A DNA stretch of 64,000 nucleotides. Source: Mesobacillus selenatarsenatis SF-1 (lineage in GTDB: Bacteria; Bacillota; Bacilli; Bacillales; Cytobacillaceae). Below the pieces are notes generated by a model that did not search any database, was not told where the DNA came from, and saw only the letters and a program-made list of their open reading frames with translations. The position numbers and the translations under genes are program-made. Each line of letters opens with the position of its first letter. Within the stretch, counting starts at the first letter, position 1. Shown here piece by piece: positions 35,170 to 43,525 of this stretch. The stretch is taken from the NCBI RefSeq assembly GCF_000813125.1, contig NZ_BASE01000012.1:62001-126000 (forward strand). The letters run 5' to 3'.

Positions 35170-35664
35170 TTATGTTTCCTTTGCATTTTTAAATAATTCA
35201 GATAGAGAATTAGCGATTATTCTTTTTGCTGATAAAATTTCATCGGGATGTTCACTAACATCGTGATATATCTGATAAACTGGTGGATTTTCACCTTCAT
35301 CTAAAGAGATATAAATTTGGTCTCCTGTTCCTAAAGCATCATTTCCAATGCATAAATAGCCCTTATCTATTAAAGAAATACCTGGATATGCCTCAGTAGC
35401 TTCAGAGATTATCCCTTTAACATTTAGGAATTCTATATCTAAGTAATCTTGGTCATCTTCTGAATCTAAGTATTTTGTTGCAATTTCTAAACCACAAATA
35501 GGGGTACTATAATAAAACTGAATAAGCCATTCGGGGAGTTTATTTTTAAATAATTTATTTAAATCATTAAGTTGATTTAATGAACACCTTTCTCCCATTT
35601 TACCTTCACTTTCAGCACGTTCGAGTAATTTCTGTACGGAATTTTTAACTTCTGGATTCACCAT
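35170..35664 (-). CDS. SMI1/KNR4 (SUKH) immunity-type protein
   Basis: The soluble protein is about 164 residues. It fits the SMI1/KNR4 (SUKH) superfamily: LNQLNDLNKLFKNKLPEWL at the N-terminus, LIDKGYLCIGNDALGTGDQI in the middle, and a helical end (AKRIIANSLSELF). SUKH proteins act as immunity proteins against nuclease toxins, among other roles. No toxin is nearby. ATG 35664 has AAAGGAG close upstream and is favoured over the longer frame. Confidence 0.85.
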   Translation of the reverse strand: MVNPEVKNSVQKLLERAESEGKMGERCSLNQLNDLNKLFKNKLPEWLIQFYYSTPICGLEIATKYLDSEDDQDYLDIEFLNVKGIISEATEAYPGISLIDKGYLCIGNDALGTGDQIYISLDEGENPPVYQIYHDVSEHPDEILSAKRIIANSLSELFKNAKET

Positions 35665-35726
35665 ATCACTCCTTTCAGGACAATTCATCATCTATTTTTA
35701 ATAGTAATCTTACCACTTCTTCTTCA

Positions 35727-35810
35727 GCTAACCTGCCCCGTTTGTTCAATAAGGAATTCAACAAAAAAGGTGCTTAATCCTTCCTGGATCAACGCACCCG
35801 TATGTTTAAG
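35727..35810 (-). repeat. Cassette-type palindromic element, near-consensus
   Basis: A good copy: AGC, TAACCTGCCCCGTTT, GTTCAATAAG, GAATTCAACAAAAAA, then stem TGCTTAATCC / GGATCAACGCA and ACCCGT. It ends about 30 bases after the stop of the DUF5700 gene. Confidence 0.85.
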
Positions 35811-35840
35811 TGTATTGTTTTACAAATAAATTGAACTCTT

Positions 35841-36893
35841 CTAATATTTAGCAAGACATCCCCAAGAAGTATTCCATTTATTCATAAAATCACTGGTGAA
35901 ATAAAGTTCACTGTTTTTTTCTGCCTTATTGTAATAATTAAAGAAAAGAATAGGTTCTTCAAAGCAATTTATCAATTGCTCCCTTCCTAATGTGTTATCG
36001 ATTACATTACACATATGATAACCGATTGCTTTGTCTCGGGGTTCAAAACCATTGGAGTCAAAGGAATATTTATTAATCAGGTTTTTTATTTCATCATCTT
36101 TTTCGGCATAATTGAGGGCTTTCAGGATATCTTGTTCTAATTCTCTAATGAGTGTGCCAATATTTAGTTGTCGGTTATCCATTGACTGACGATATTTTAG
36201 TGCGTAATCCTCTCCGTGAGATTCAACTACCAGAGGATACAAATCGTGTGAATGGTTAAATAAATAGGTAGCTGCTCCCTCACTTAATATGGCAATTGAT
36301 AAATACCTGGCAATATCAATTCCCTTATCTATTCCTGTTAATTTAAATTGTGGAATTTTACTTAACCAATATTTAAAACCTATATGATGATATTCGTGCA
36401 ATAGAATCCCTTCTATTAAGTAAAGATCCTTTTGATTAGAAGGAAAAAACATAGCATTTAATAACATATCATTGTTTCCATAAATGCTTCCACCGTTAAT
36501 CCCATCTAATGTGAAATAGATATTAATATTTATTTCAGTATTAACCGGAAGCGTTTCCAAGAGTTTCTCTTCCATTTTACTGAAATTATACCTTTCAATT
36601 AACGTAAGTTTATTTCTTAATAAATCAATATTTCTTAATTTACATAGATTTTTATATAGTAACTGCAGGCTAGGATTATCTGTTTCGTATCCAATATTGC
36701 ACATTGATTTGTACAAAATCTCTAAATATTGTTCCTTACTGAAGACCCCCTCATAAAAGGCAAGCATTTTATTAAATGCGATATTGGATTCAAATTGGGT
36801 TACTAACTGTTGAAAATTTTGTTCTGTAAAATCCTCAGTATCAAAGAACTCAACAAAATCTTTTACCAGTGTGTAATCAACCTTAACTTTCAT
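35841..36893 (-). CDS. DUF5700 predicted zinc metalloprotease
   Basis: The 350-residue soluble protein has HEYHH (an HExxH zinc site) around residue 167 and a downstream LSEGAATYLF, whose Glu is the likely third ligand, as in gluzincin-type proteases. DUF5700 proteins are grouped as predicted zinc-dependent proteases. No signal peptide is visible, so it should act in the cytosol. A palindromic element follows it. It may be a defence or effector gene, as its neighbours are immunity-type genes; that is inference. Confidence 0.8.
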   Translation of the reverse strand: MKVKVDYTLVKDFVEFFDTEDFTEQNFQQLVTQFESNIAFNKMLAFYEGVFSKEQYLEILYKSMCNIGYETDNPSLQLLYKNLCKLRNIDLLRNKLTLIERYNFSKMEEKLLETLPVNTEININIYFTLDGINGGSIYGNNDMLLNAMFFPSNQKDLYLIEGILLHEYHHIGFKYWLSKIPQFKLTGIDKGIDIARYLSIAILSEGAATYLFNHSHDLYPLVVESHGEDYALKYRQSMDNRQLNIGTLIRELEQDILKALNYAEKDDEIKNLINKYSFDSNGFEPRDKAIGYHMCNVIDNTLGREQLINCFEEPILFFNYYNKAEKNSELYFTSDFMNKWNTSWGCLAKY

Positions 36894-37007
36894 TGGACAT
36901 CCCCCCTAATCCGCCTACATACTAGCTCCTAGTGCCTCTACTCCTTTTTTAATTAATTCGATAATGGGGATCTTTATCCTGTTATGTAATACAAAATTTA
37001 ACCAATT

Positions 37008-37095
37008 GTTCAAATTTCTTATTCAACTAAACTGCCCCGTTTGTTCAATAAGGAATTCAACAAAAAGGTGCCTTAATCCTCCTGGATCAACGCAC
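37008..37095 (-). repeat. Cassette-type palindromic element, near-consensus
   Basis: Box TTCTTATTCAAC, TAAACTGCCCCGTTT, GTTCAATAAGGAA (one mismatch). It is joined to TTCAACAAAAA and the stem TGCCTTAATCC / GGATCAACGCA, then ACCCGTTCGTTGAA. Confidence 0.85.
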
Positions 37096-37117
37096 CCGTT
37101 CGTTGAAGATGAACTCA

Positions 37118-37300
37118 TTAATCAGAAATAATGAGTCCATCTTTTGCAACTTGCCCCTGAACAATAAAATTTGGGTATTCAACCAATTCAAAGGATACTT
37201 TTTGGCCATGTTTTAGAACTCTGAATACATCAGGAAACTTTTCCGAATCAAGTAAAATAGAACTGTAATTCAGAAAAAAATCGCTGAAAGCAACAACTAT
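37118..37300 (-). pseudogene. Gene remnant after anti-sigma gene
   Basis: A frame ending TAA 37120-37118 reads about 55 codons with a coding look (FPDVFRVLKHGQKVSFELVE at its centre), but it has no start codon with a ribosome site and runs back into the anti-sigma gene in another frame. It is probably the 3' end of a lost gene whose terminator element (37008) remains. Confidence 0.4.
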
Positions 37301-38205
37301 TATAAAGTGCTTTTCGGCTTCTTGATTGATATTTTTTTTAATATGTTCCTTCCAGCTAACAACGCAAAATATAAAGAAATTGTGACTAGTAATATTGCAT
37401 AAAAGTCTCGTCTAGCAAGGTAAGTTGTAGAGTGAAGACCTTTTATAGTTAAGTGAGCAAACAGGTACGAGATAGGCAATAGAATCATTTTTTCTAGTCC
37501 ATTTCTTATTTTTTCGTTCTTACGGAATATGACCAATCCAATTCCACAAATAAGTAAAAATCCTATAGCAAACATCACATAGTAGCTTAAAACTAGCCGA
37601 GGTAACGTAATGACAGAACCATCCGTTATTGGATCTCCATAAATTAAAATATTTTCACTTCCATCGGTATTGTAATAATAGATTGAAGCGACCGTTTCTC
37701 CATTCGGGTTTAAGACAGTATTTTCTAGGTTGTTTTTGCTTATTTTATGTTGCCAAATCGTTTCCCATGTAGTTATATCATAGACATAACCTGAATTGTC
37801 TGCTGCTGGATATTGTTCTACATGGAATCCGGAGACTTCTTCACTAAAATTCAAAAGTACAGTTCCGTCATCCTTTTCAATGATCGAAACTGCATTTTCA
37901 TTATAAGAAATGTATGCTGGCTCTGTCAGATAAGCCATTGTAACCACTGCAAAAACCAATGTTACCATGACTGTAAGAATAATCGTTTGCAGCTTTTCCC
38001 TTCGCAATGTATTTTGTATATTTCTTAAGGGAGCTATATCGGTATCTATTGGCAGTTCTTCAAGCGTCCTCATTTCTTCAAGTCGTTTTTTGCAGTTTTC
38101 ACAAGAAGCTATATGTTCTTCAACGATATCTCTAGTATCTTGACTTGCCATATTCTCGACATATAAAGGCAGTATATCCCTAATCATATTACAACTAATT
38201 TTCAT
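37300..38205 (-). CDS. Zinc-finger anti-sigma factor
   Basis: The protein is 301 residues with an N-terminal ZAS zinc finger (EEHIASCENCKK), a transmembrane helix (IILTVMVTLVFAVVTMAYL), a large extracytoplasmic domain and three to four C-terminal helices. It should hold the sigma factor at 38690 and release it on an envelope signal. Its ATG overlaps the sigma stop by 4 bases (ATGA), typical for such pairs. The C-terminal membrane helices are unusual for simple anti-sigma factors. Confidence 0.9.
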   Translation of the reverse strand: MKISCNMIRDILPLYVENMASQDTRDIVEEHIASCENCKKRLEEMRTLEELPIDTDIAPLRNIQNTLRREKLQTIILTVMVTLVFAVVTMAYLTEPAYISYNENAVSIIEKDDGTVLLNFSEEVSGFHVEQYPAADNSGYVYDITTWETIWQHKISKNNLENTVLNPNGETVASIYYYNTDGSENILIYGDPITDGSVITLPRLVLSYYVMFAIGFLLICGIGLVIFRKNEKIRNGLEKMILLPISYLFAHLTIKGLHSTTYLARRDFYAILLVTISLYFALLAGRNILKKISIKKPKSTL

Positions 38206-38690
38206 CGATAATCCCCCAATCGCGCTTTAATCTTTTCTCTAGCACGGTGATAAGTAACACAAGCCCAGTTATCACTTTTTGCATACAATTTGCCAATTTG
38301 CTTAAATGACAGTTCTCCAAATACACGGAGCGTAAAGACTTTTTTATATGGCTCTTTTAAATTCTGGATAATTTCATGTACCTTCATAGACGCTTGCGAA
38401 GTGGTTATTTCTTGTTCTACATTGTCTTCACTAGCTGATTCCGGAAGTGACTTTAAATCTACAAAGTTTTTTTTCTTACCCAAGTAAGAGTAATAACTGT
38501 TTTTGGCAATTTGGCATAACCAAACACGGATATCACTATCCCCTCTGAAACTGTCTAGCGATGTTAGTGCCTTCATAAAAGTTTCCGAAGTGATATCTTC
38601 AGCGATATGCTTATCGCCAGACAAACTATACACATATAAAAATACATCTTTAAAGTATGTATTATAAATATCCTCAATCTGTGTCACCAT
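38202..38690 (-). CDS. ECF-type sigma factor
   Basis: The 162-residue ECF factor has region 2 (YVYSLSGDKHIAEDITSETF, VWLCQIAKNSYYSYL) and region 4 (LKEPYKKVFTLRVFGELSFKQIGKL). AAGGAGGTGA lies just before the ATG. It is paired with the zinc-finger anti-sigma gene. Target promoters are unknown, but autoregulation is usual. It is distinct from the sigma at 32489. Confidence 0.92.
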   Translation of the reverse strand: MVTQIEDIYNTYFKDVFLYVYSLSGDKHIAEDITSETFMKALTSLDSFRGDSDIRVWLCQIAKNSYYSYLGKKKNFVDLKSLPESASEDNVEQEITTSQASMKVHEIIQNLKEPYKKVFTLRVFGELSFKQIGKLYAKSDNWACVTYHRAREKIKARLGDYR

Positions 38691-38939
38691 CTCACCTCCT
38701 TATATATAAGACGCGATAAACTCAATTATCTTACAAAAATATAAGAAAAACCGTACAAAATACGTCCGGTCTTTTTTCTTCCACCATAATTATTGGAAAT
38801 CCTGTAGTCGATACTCCTAAATCCCTTTATAATATTCAGGGACCATTTCTCCTCCACATTGTTCACACTGAAATAGGTTTAGTTTGAAATATATACAATC
38901 TTTATACTAACTAATATCTTATTGCCAAGCGATCTTTAA

Positions 38940-39131
38940 CAATAGGGCCCGTTTGTTGAATAAGAAAAGCGCCCCTTCTCAATTGAAGCATCGCATCATC
39001 TATGAAGTTATACAATAAATTACGTTCTTTCATCTACTTAATAAACAAAGCTAATTGTGAATCATTACACTTAAACTAACCTGCTCCTTTACTTCAATAA
39101 GAAAAAAAGCATTCTTAAATAAAGAATGCCC
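38940..39131 (-). repeat. Two palindromic element copies, one with a swapped terminator
   Basis: At 38940-38985 GGGCCCGTTTGTTGAATAAG is followed by a degenerate stem. At 39070-39131 the box tail AACTAACCTGCTCCTTTACT, then TCAATAAG, is joined to an unrelated stem GCATTCTT / AAGAATGC. The box is thus conserved while the terminator varies. Between them is a 480-base stretch (38700-39180) with no convincing gene. Confidence 0.65.
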
Positions 39132-39182
39132 CTTTTAGATTAAGTGTGATCTTCCACTAAATATTACCTTAATATATATTTC

Positions 39183-39557
39183 TCACCAGTGTACTTGGAG
39201 TTTATTTCCATTTAAATCAAAAAAGTGAAAAAAGGAATGTCCATTATCCTCTTTTATATCCTCAACCTTAACACCATTTTCAATAAGGTGTGTATGAAAT
39301 TTAGATAGTTCTGGACTTGTAAAACCAATGCTAAAGGCTGGAACATTACTAATTGTAAAATGTGCAAATGTATCATCTTCAGTAGGAACTAAGATAAGTA
39401 AAAAAGGTCCCTCATTAACTTTTATAATGGCAAATGGATCCTCAGTAATGGTTAATAATTGAAGCCCTAATATATCTCTATACCATTGTGCAGACTCCTC
39501 CAAGTTTTTCACCGGAATTCTAATATAATGTACTTGTTCAATAAATGAATTACTCAT
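39183..39557 (-). CDS. VOC-family (glyoxalase/bleomycin-resistance) protein
   Basis: The 124-residue protein has the VOC fold: IRIPVKNLEESAQWYRDILG at the N-terminus, a middle FLLILVPTE, and a C-terminal FHFFDLNGNKLQVHW with a metal Glu/His-like end. Members bind metal and act on small ligands, including fosfomycin and bleomycin resistance proteins; the substrate is unknown. A palindromic element follows. Confidence 0.88.
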   Translation of the reverse strand: MSNSFIEQVHYIRIPVKNLEESAQWYRDILGLQLLTITEDPFAIIKVNEGPFLLILVPTEDDTFAHFTISNVPAFSIGFTSPELSKFHTHLIENGVKVEDIKEDNGHSFFHFFDLNGNKLQVHW

Positions 39558-39627
39558 AAACTACCTCTCCTTTATTTAGTATGGTTTATTAAGTAATTCC
39601 CTTTTCATATCCCTTTTTCCTTCCAAT

Positions 39628-39712
39628 TTATTGAACTAACCTGCTTCGTTTGTTCAATAAGGAATTCAACAAAAAAGGCGTTTAATCCTTCTGGATCAAC
39701 GCATTCGTTAAT
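39628..39712 (-). repeat. Cassette-type palindromic element, near-consensus
   Basis: Box TTATTGAAC, TAACCTGCTTCGTTT, GTTCAATAAG (9-bp stem), then GAATTCAACAAAAAA and the stem GCGTTTAATCC / GGATCAACGC. It ends about 30 bases after the next gene's stop. Confidence 0.88.
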
Positions 39713-39742
39713 TCTATATGAATTTATAATGACGAAGGACTA

Positions 39743-40207
39743 TCAAACAGACAAATCGATAAATTCCAGTTTCATTTCTGCTTCTGCTTTCGATCGATAA
39801 ACGGTAATTTTATCATAGGGTTTCAAGTTATCTTGCCATGAACCTATATTACTCAGAAAATCTTCTCCGTTTTTAGAAATTATCAAGCACTCTAAATGCC
39901 TATTGATATAACAAATTGGTGTATCACTTTTCAAATCACATTGTTGACCAACAGTTCCGATAAATCCACCTTTACTATCTTTTGCCATAATATCTACATA
40001 TGGAACCGTATAAAATTCTAAATGTGGAATATCATCGTCAAAGATAAATTGAATATCATAATCGTTAGCATATTTTTGATACTCCTCATTTTTATGATAA
40101 ACACTCATAGGATAAATTGTTGTACCTGCTGGTATAACCTCAGTATCTTTTAAATTTACATTTATGGCTCCAGTTAATTCTGTTCTATCTAGATAAACTT
40201 TTCGCAT
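39743..40207 (-). CDS. Hypothetical cytosolic protein
   Basis: The 154-residue soluble, acidic product has a beta-rich start (VYLDRTELTGAINVNL) and a CDLKSDTPICY Cys pair in the middle. G-rich ribosome site upstream of ATG. A palindromic element follows its stop. No family recognised; it sits among orphan immunity-type genes and could be one. Confidence 0.55.
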   Translation of the reverse strand: MRKVYLDRTELTGAINVNLKDTEVIPAGTTIYPMSVYHKNEEYQKYANDYDIQFIFDDDIPHLEFYTVPYVDIMAKDSKGGFIGTVGQQCDLKSDTPICYINRHLECLIISKNGEDFLSNIGSWQDNLKPYDKITVYRSKAEAEMKLEFIDLSV

Positions 40208-40257
40208 CTCAAACCCCCGTTTAATCTGATTTTAATGTAAATGCTAATTCCTTTTGT

Positions 40258-40348
40258 GATTTCTTATTGAACTATCCTGCTTCTTTAGTACAATAAGAAA
40301 AGGCTGCCACAACGAAAGCCCTGATCTTCAACTCACCACCCGTTTGTT
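40258..40348 (-). repeat. Cassette-type palindromic element, long box stem
   Basis: Box TTCTTATTGAAC, TATCCTGCTTCTTTA, GTACAATAAGAA: a 12-base stem with one mismatch. It is joined to a short different stem (GGCT / AGCC). The sequence before the box (TTCCTTTTGTGA) matches the copy at 13757. Confidence 0.75.
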
Positions 40349-40371
40349 GAATACCTTTTTAAAAGTAACAG

Positions 40372-40824
40372 TTAATCTCCAGTTCTCCCGTCTAATGACC
40401 AATAACCGCCACCCAAGCCAGCATCATCTACTCCATAAGGATACGAAGTACCACCTACCACCTTACCTTCTACAACATATACGTAGGTGTAAGCTTTACC
40501 TTTTGATTTTACTCCATCACAACATTCCCAATTATCCAATGGGTGATTTTTGACGATAAATTTCTCGACATCAACTGTTTTTTTATAATAGGGAACTGGG
40601 TTATTCCCAGGGACACCCCAAAAGAATTGATATGGCTTCCTTTCAACTTTACTTTTTGTGATTTTATAGCTTTCTTGATGTTTTTCATAAGAAAGCACAT
40701 TGTACCCTTGTTGCTCAAGATATTCTTTTGCAACCGTAGCAGTCTCTGATAATTCTTTATCCTGACAACCAACTAAACCTAAAAGTAGTGCAATAAATAA
40801 TAAAAGTATATTACTGAATTTCAT
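40372..40824 (-). CDS. Predicted lipoprotein
   Basis: The 150-residue product has lipobox LLGLVGC, so it is exported and lipid-anchored. The mature part has a WECCD motif and a Gly/Tyr-rich end (GGTSYPYGVDDAGLGGGYWS). A palindromic element follows. No family recognised. Confidence 0.65.
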   Translation of the reverse strand: MKFSNILLLFIALLLGLVGCQDKELSETATVAKEYLEQQGYNVLSYEKHQESYKITKSKVERKPYQFFWGVPGNNPVPYYKKTVDVEKFIVKNHPLDNWECCDGVKSKGKAYTYVYVVEGKVVGGTSYPYGVDDAGLGGGYWSLDGRTGD

Positions 40825-40864
40825 TTTCTCCCCTCTCCTTCCAAATATAAAATTAAACTTGCTT

Positions 40865-40945
40865 CTTCAATTAACCTGCCAGTTTGTTTTATAAGCGAAT
40901 TCCACAAAAATAGCGTTAATCCTTCCTGGATCAACGCACCCGATC
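40865..40945 (-). repeat. Cassette-type palindromic element
   Basis: CTTCAATTAACCTGCCAGTT, TGTTTTATAAGCGAATTCC, A-run and the near-perfect stem GCGTTAATCC / GGATCAACGC at 40913-40937, then ACCCG. It ends 16-20 bases after the next gene's stop. Confidence 0.8.
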
Positions 40946-40961
40946 GTCTAATTGTATGGTT

Positions 40962-41519
40962 TCACAAACTCCTGTTTTTCCTGCGTTCCATTGATTTAGA
41001 GTATCCAAAACAATCTCTAAATAGTTTCCTACCGATATATTGATGAAAATTATTGTATTTAAATCTGTAATATTCGTTCCAATAGCTAATCATTCTGTTA
41101 TAGCTTTTGCAGAACGAAACATTATTTTGAAGACAAAATTTTTTGATTCTTTCTGTGTCCTGGTCTTTTAAGATTTCATAAATCATTTCTAATATTTCTA
41201 AGACATATTCATCACATATTTTTACGATGTATGGTATTGGCCAATCTTTATAATCCATCAAAAGCAATGAATTCATATGTTTTTGTCGTACAAAACCGTC
41301 ACAACTTCTTGAATAAATGCAATGCACAATCATTTTTTGTTGTTCATTAAAACTGTCTATAAATTCATCTGAATTATCGATGTAATAAATCCGATAAGGA
41401 AATTTAATCACGTTATCATCTTGAAAATACTCAACAATCTCCTCTGATTCTCCAATAGTGACATTATTATAGGTCTTTTGCGAAATGAGTTTAATTATTT
41501 TATTCACATCATCTCTCAA
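40962..41519 (-). CDS. Hypothetical protein
   Basis: The product is about 185 residues, rich in aromatic and charged residues (MISYWNEYYRFKYNNFHQYI near the end) with a WPIPYIVKICDEYVLEILEM helix pair. The start is uncertain: TTG 41519 or GTG 41507, both with weak ribosome sites. The fold looks helical and HEAT-like; function unknown. Confidence 0.55.
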   Translation of the reverse strand: MRDDVNKIIKLISQKTYNNVTIGESEEIVEYFQDDNVIKFPYRIYYIDNSDEFIDSFNEQQKMIVHCIYSRSCDGFVRQKHMNSLLLMDYKDWPIPYIVKICDEYVLEILEMIYEILKDQDTERIKKFCLQNNVSFCKSYNRMISYWNEYYRFKYNNFHQYIGRKLFRDCFGYSKSMERRKNRSL

Positions 41520-41572
41520 ATTGATTGGAAATCCATCGTGAAAAATACAATCACACCCTTGCTTTGAGCTTC

Positions 41573-41652
41573 ATTTGTGTTGTTCAACTGCCTCGTTTGT
41601 TTAATAAGAGTTCAAAAAAAGGCGGTTAATCCTTCTGGATCAACGCACCCTA
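41573..41652. repeat. Cassette-type palindromic element (copy before arr 2)
   Basis: GTTCAACTGCCTCGTTTGTT, TAATAAGAGTTCAAAAAAAG, then GCGGTTAATCC / GGATCAACGC and ACCCTATTG. The ACCCTATTG end is shared only with the element before arr copy 1. Confidence 0.75.
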
Positions 41653-41870
41653 TTGTTGCTTAAAAGTATAAGACATATGTCAGTTTAAAAATCCGCAACA
41701 ACCCAAAATGGTGATGCTAAATTAAAACGTAAATAGGTTAGTTGTCGTTCGAAATCATTCTCTCTACTTACATTATACAACTATAGATAAATAATTTATA
41801 GACTACTTTTTTTATCATTCCAATAATATACTGTTATACACAAATCTAAAAATATAAGAGGTGTATCAGT

Positions 41871-42287
41871 ATGAATGACAAAAAAGATGTCTTAGATAAT
41901 GGTCCTTTTTTTCATGGTACTAAAGCAGCATTAAAAATTGGTGATTTATTAGAACCACAACACTTATCAAATTACCAAGATGAAAAATCTAAATATATAT
42001 ATTTTACTGCAACATTCGATGCTGCTAAATGGGGTGCTGAATTAGCAACATCTAAATCAAAAGAAAGAATTTTTATTGTAGAACCATTAGGTGATTTTGA
42101 AAATGATCCGAACTTAACTGACAAAAGATTTCCTGGCAACCCAACACGTTCTTATAGGTCTAAATCTCCTTTGAAAATAGTAGCAGAATTAAGTTCATGG
42201 GAAAGACATTCCGATGATGAAATAAATCATATGCTTGCATCTTTAAAAAAGTTACGCGAACAAGGAAAAGCTGTAATCTACGATTAA
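41871..42287 (+). CDS. arr: Rifampin ADP-ribosyltransferase, copy 2
   Basis: This 138-residue Arr enzyme has the same family segments as copy 1 (FFHGTKAALKIGDLL, FPGNPTRSYRSKSPLKIV) and should inactivate rifampin by ADP-ribosylation. About 17 residues differ, mostly conservative, which points to an old rather than a recent duplication with both copies kept functional. The leader of about 200 bases, with a TATACT-like -10 near 41827, is also conserved. Copy number may raise resistance; that is inference. Confidence 0.95.
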   Translation: MNDKKDVLDNGPFFHGTKAALKIGDLLEPQHLSNYQDEKSKYIYFTATFDAAKWGAELATSKSKERIFIVEPLGDFENDPNLTDKRFPGNPTRSYRSKSPLKIVAELSSWERHSDDEINHMLASLKKLREQGKAVIYD

Positions 42288-42353
42288 TCCTTAAAAACGT
42301 GATGCCTTAAGAGAGGCAATTCAATTTGCTTTTCCGATTTGGTTTTCGCTTTC

Positions 42354-42388
42354 GGCTATTGCACCAAAGTGGTGCAATAGTCTGTTTT
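42354..42388 (+). terminator. arr copy 2 terminator
   Basis: GGCTATTGCACC (42354-42365) pairs with GGTGCAATAGTC (42371-42382), followed by TGTTTTTG. It is homologous to the hairpin at 7951, with paired base changes. Confidence 0.85.
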
Positions 42389-42389
42389 T

Positions 42390-42490
42390 GAATGTTGAAC
42401 TAAACCACGTTTCTTCAACTAATCTCCATATGTGCAATAAGGATTCACCAAAAAAGGACGGCACTCCTTCCTTGGATAACGCACCTGGAT
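42390..42490 (-). repeat. Palindromic element, diverged
   Basis: GTTGAACTAAACCACGTTTC, TTCAACTAATCTCCATATGT, GCAATAAGGATTCACCAAAA, then the stem GGCACTCCTT / GGATAACGC-like and ACC. It follows the gene remnant at 42523. Confidence 0.6.
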
Positions 42491-42522
42491 ATCTTCCCTG
42501 ATTTTAAAACCTGCTTTTCCAG

Positions 42523-42710
42523 TCATAATAAAAATCCTGGAGGGTAGTATGTATTGCATCTTTCTTCATTAGTTATGTAAAGACTATCGGCCAAACTCGA
42601 AACCTCTTCTGCCATATTGCCATAATCTAGTCCAAGTAATTTTGAAAGGTTATTAATCCATTGGAAGCCGTTACATTCAGCGAATCGTTTTTCATCGATT
42701 GATTTTTTGG
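42523..42710 (-). pseudogene. 3' remnant of a lost gene
   Basis: A frame ending TGA 42525-42523 reads about 58 codons of protein-like sequence (SKLLGLDYGNMAEEVSSLAD in the middle; a Cys/Pro-rich end) with no start codon. It overlaps the 3' end of the next gene in another frame. It looks like the tail of a deleted gene kept beside its palindromic element. Confidence 0.45.
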
Positions 42711-43126
42711 ACTTTATTAAAAATAATAACGACTAAAATACACAATATCGAAAGTATAAAAATGTTTAGAATACCTTGCTTTCCATCAAATTCATATTCT
42801 CCTTCTCTGTATGCCTTTATATATTGTCCATCAGATTCTCCTATGGCTATTGCATCGTCCGTACCTATACCTTCAATTGAATAGTATTTAGTACCTTTCT
42901 TATAAGCATTAGAGAAGTTACCAGAATACTGTTCCATATCCGAATACCTTGAGACCTGACCAATTTCACTATCAACTTCTGTTACATTTTCATTACTTAT
43001 CACATAAATATATCCGTCCCAAACTACAAATGAATATGCCCAAGATGTTGCCATTGGCTTACCTGATGAAAAAGAGGTTAATACAATTAGAAAAACTGTA
43101 ATCAAAAATAAGTGATTGCTTCTCAA
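42692..43126 (-). CDS. Hypothetical exported membrane protein
   Basis: The 144-residue product has an N-terminal signal (HLFLITVFLIVLTSFSSG) and a C-terminal transmembrane helix (ILNIFILSILCILVVIIF), with an acidic ectodomain between them. No family recognised. The ribosome site is weak (GGGAGA). Confidence 0.55.
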   Translation of the reverse strand: MRSNHLFLITVFLIVLTSFSSGKPMATSWAYSFVVWDGYIYVISNENVTEVDSEIGQVSRYSDMEQYSGNFSNAYKKGTKYYSIEGIGTDDAIAIGESDGQYIKAYREGEYEFDGKQGILNIFILSILCILVVIIFNKVQKINR

Positions 43127-43144
43127 GCAAATCTCCCTATCCTT

Positions 43145-43270
43145 CTAGTTTGTTGTATTTTTTAATTTTCAGGTTCACCCCTACAAGAATCATAGCGATA
43201 ATAAACGCTATTAGGCTCCATTTAAAAACCCAATTGCATAGGATGGAATCCCTTAAGTAGCAAAATGCAA
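43145..43270 (-). pseudogene. Possible membrane protein remnant
   Basis: A frame ending at 43147-43145 gives a hydrophobic helix (WSLIAFIIAMILVGVNLKI) and a basic tail but no start codon; an upstream stop lies close by. It would be a first gene before 43126 that lost its 5' end. Confidence 0.3.
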
Positions 43271-43325
43271 ATAAAAATAATTCACTTTGATATTATCCCC
43301 CGAATTTAAGATTCATTTTTCCACT

Positions 43326-43395
43326 CCTTACTTCTCGGGATTAAGAAGAATTACAAGAAAAAATGCATTACTCCTTCTTAGGATTAATGCACCAG
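43326..43395 (-). repeat. Palindromic element, diverged
   Basis: GGGATTAAGAAGAATTACAA, A-run, then TGCATTA / TTAATGCA arms around CTCCTTCTTAGGA. No gene ends at it; 43396-43525 holds no clear ORF. Confidence 0.55.
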
Positions 43396-43525
43396 GTTAT
43401 TTAAAAAACAATCAAATTTAGTTGTTTTTCTTATCCAAAGATGTGAATTTAGTATGGAATATAGTTTTTGTCATTTAATAGAGAATGTCGAAAGGATTAT
43501 AGGATAGTTTTACTTCACTTCTTCC

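Noticed and set aside
7171..43395. Integron with attC sites
   Set aside because: No integron integrase gene in the window, the core sites do not read like attC, and the element includes a terminator. The likeness remains only an analogy.
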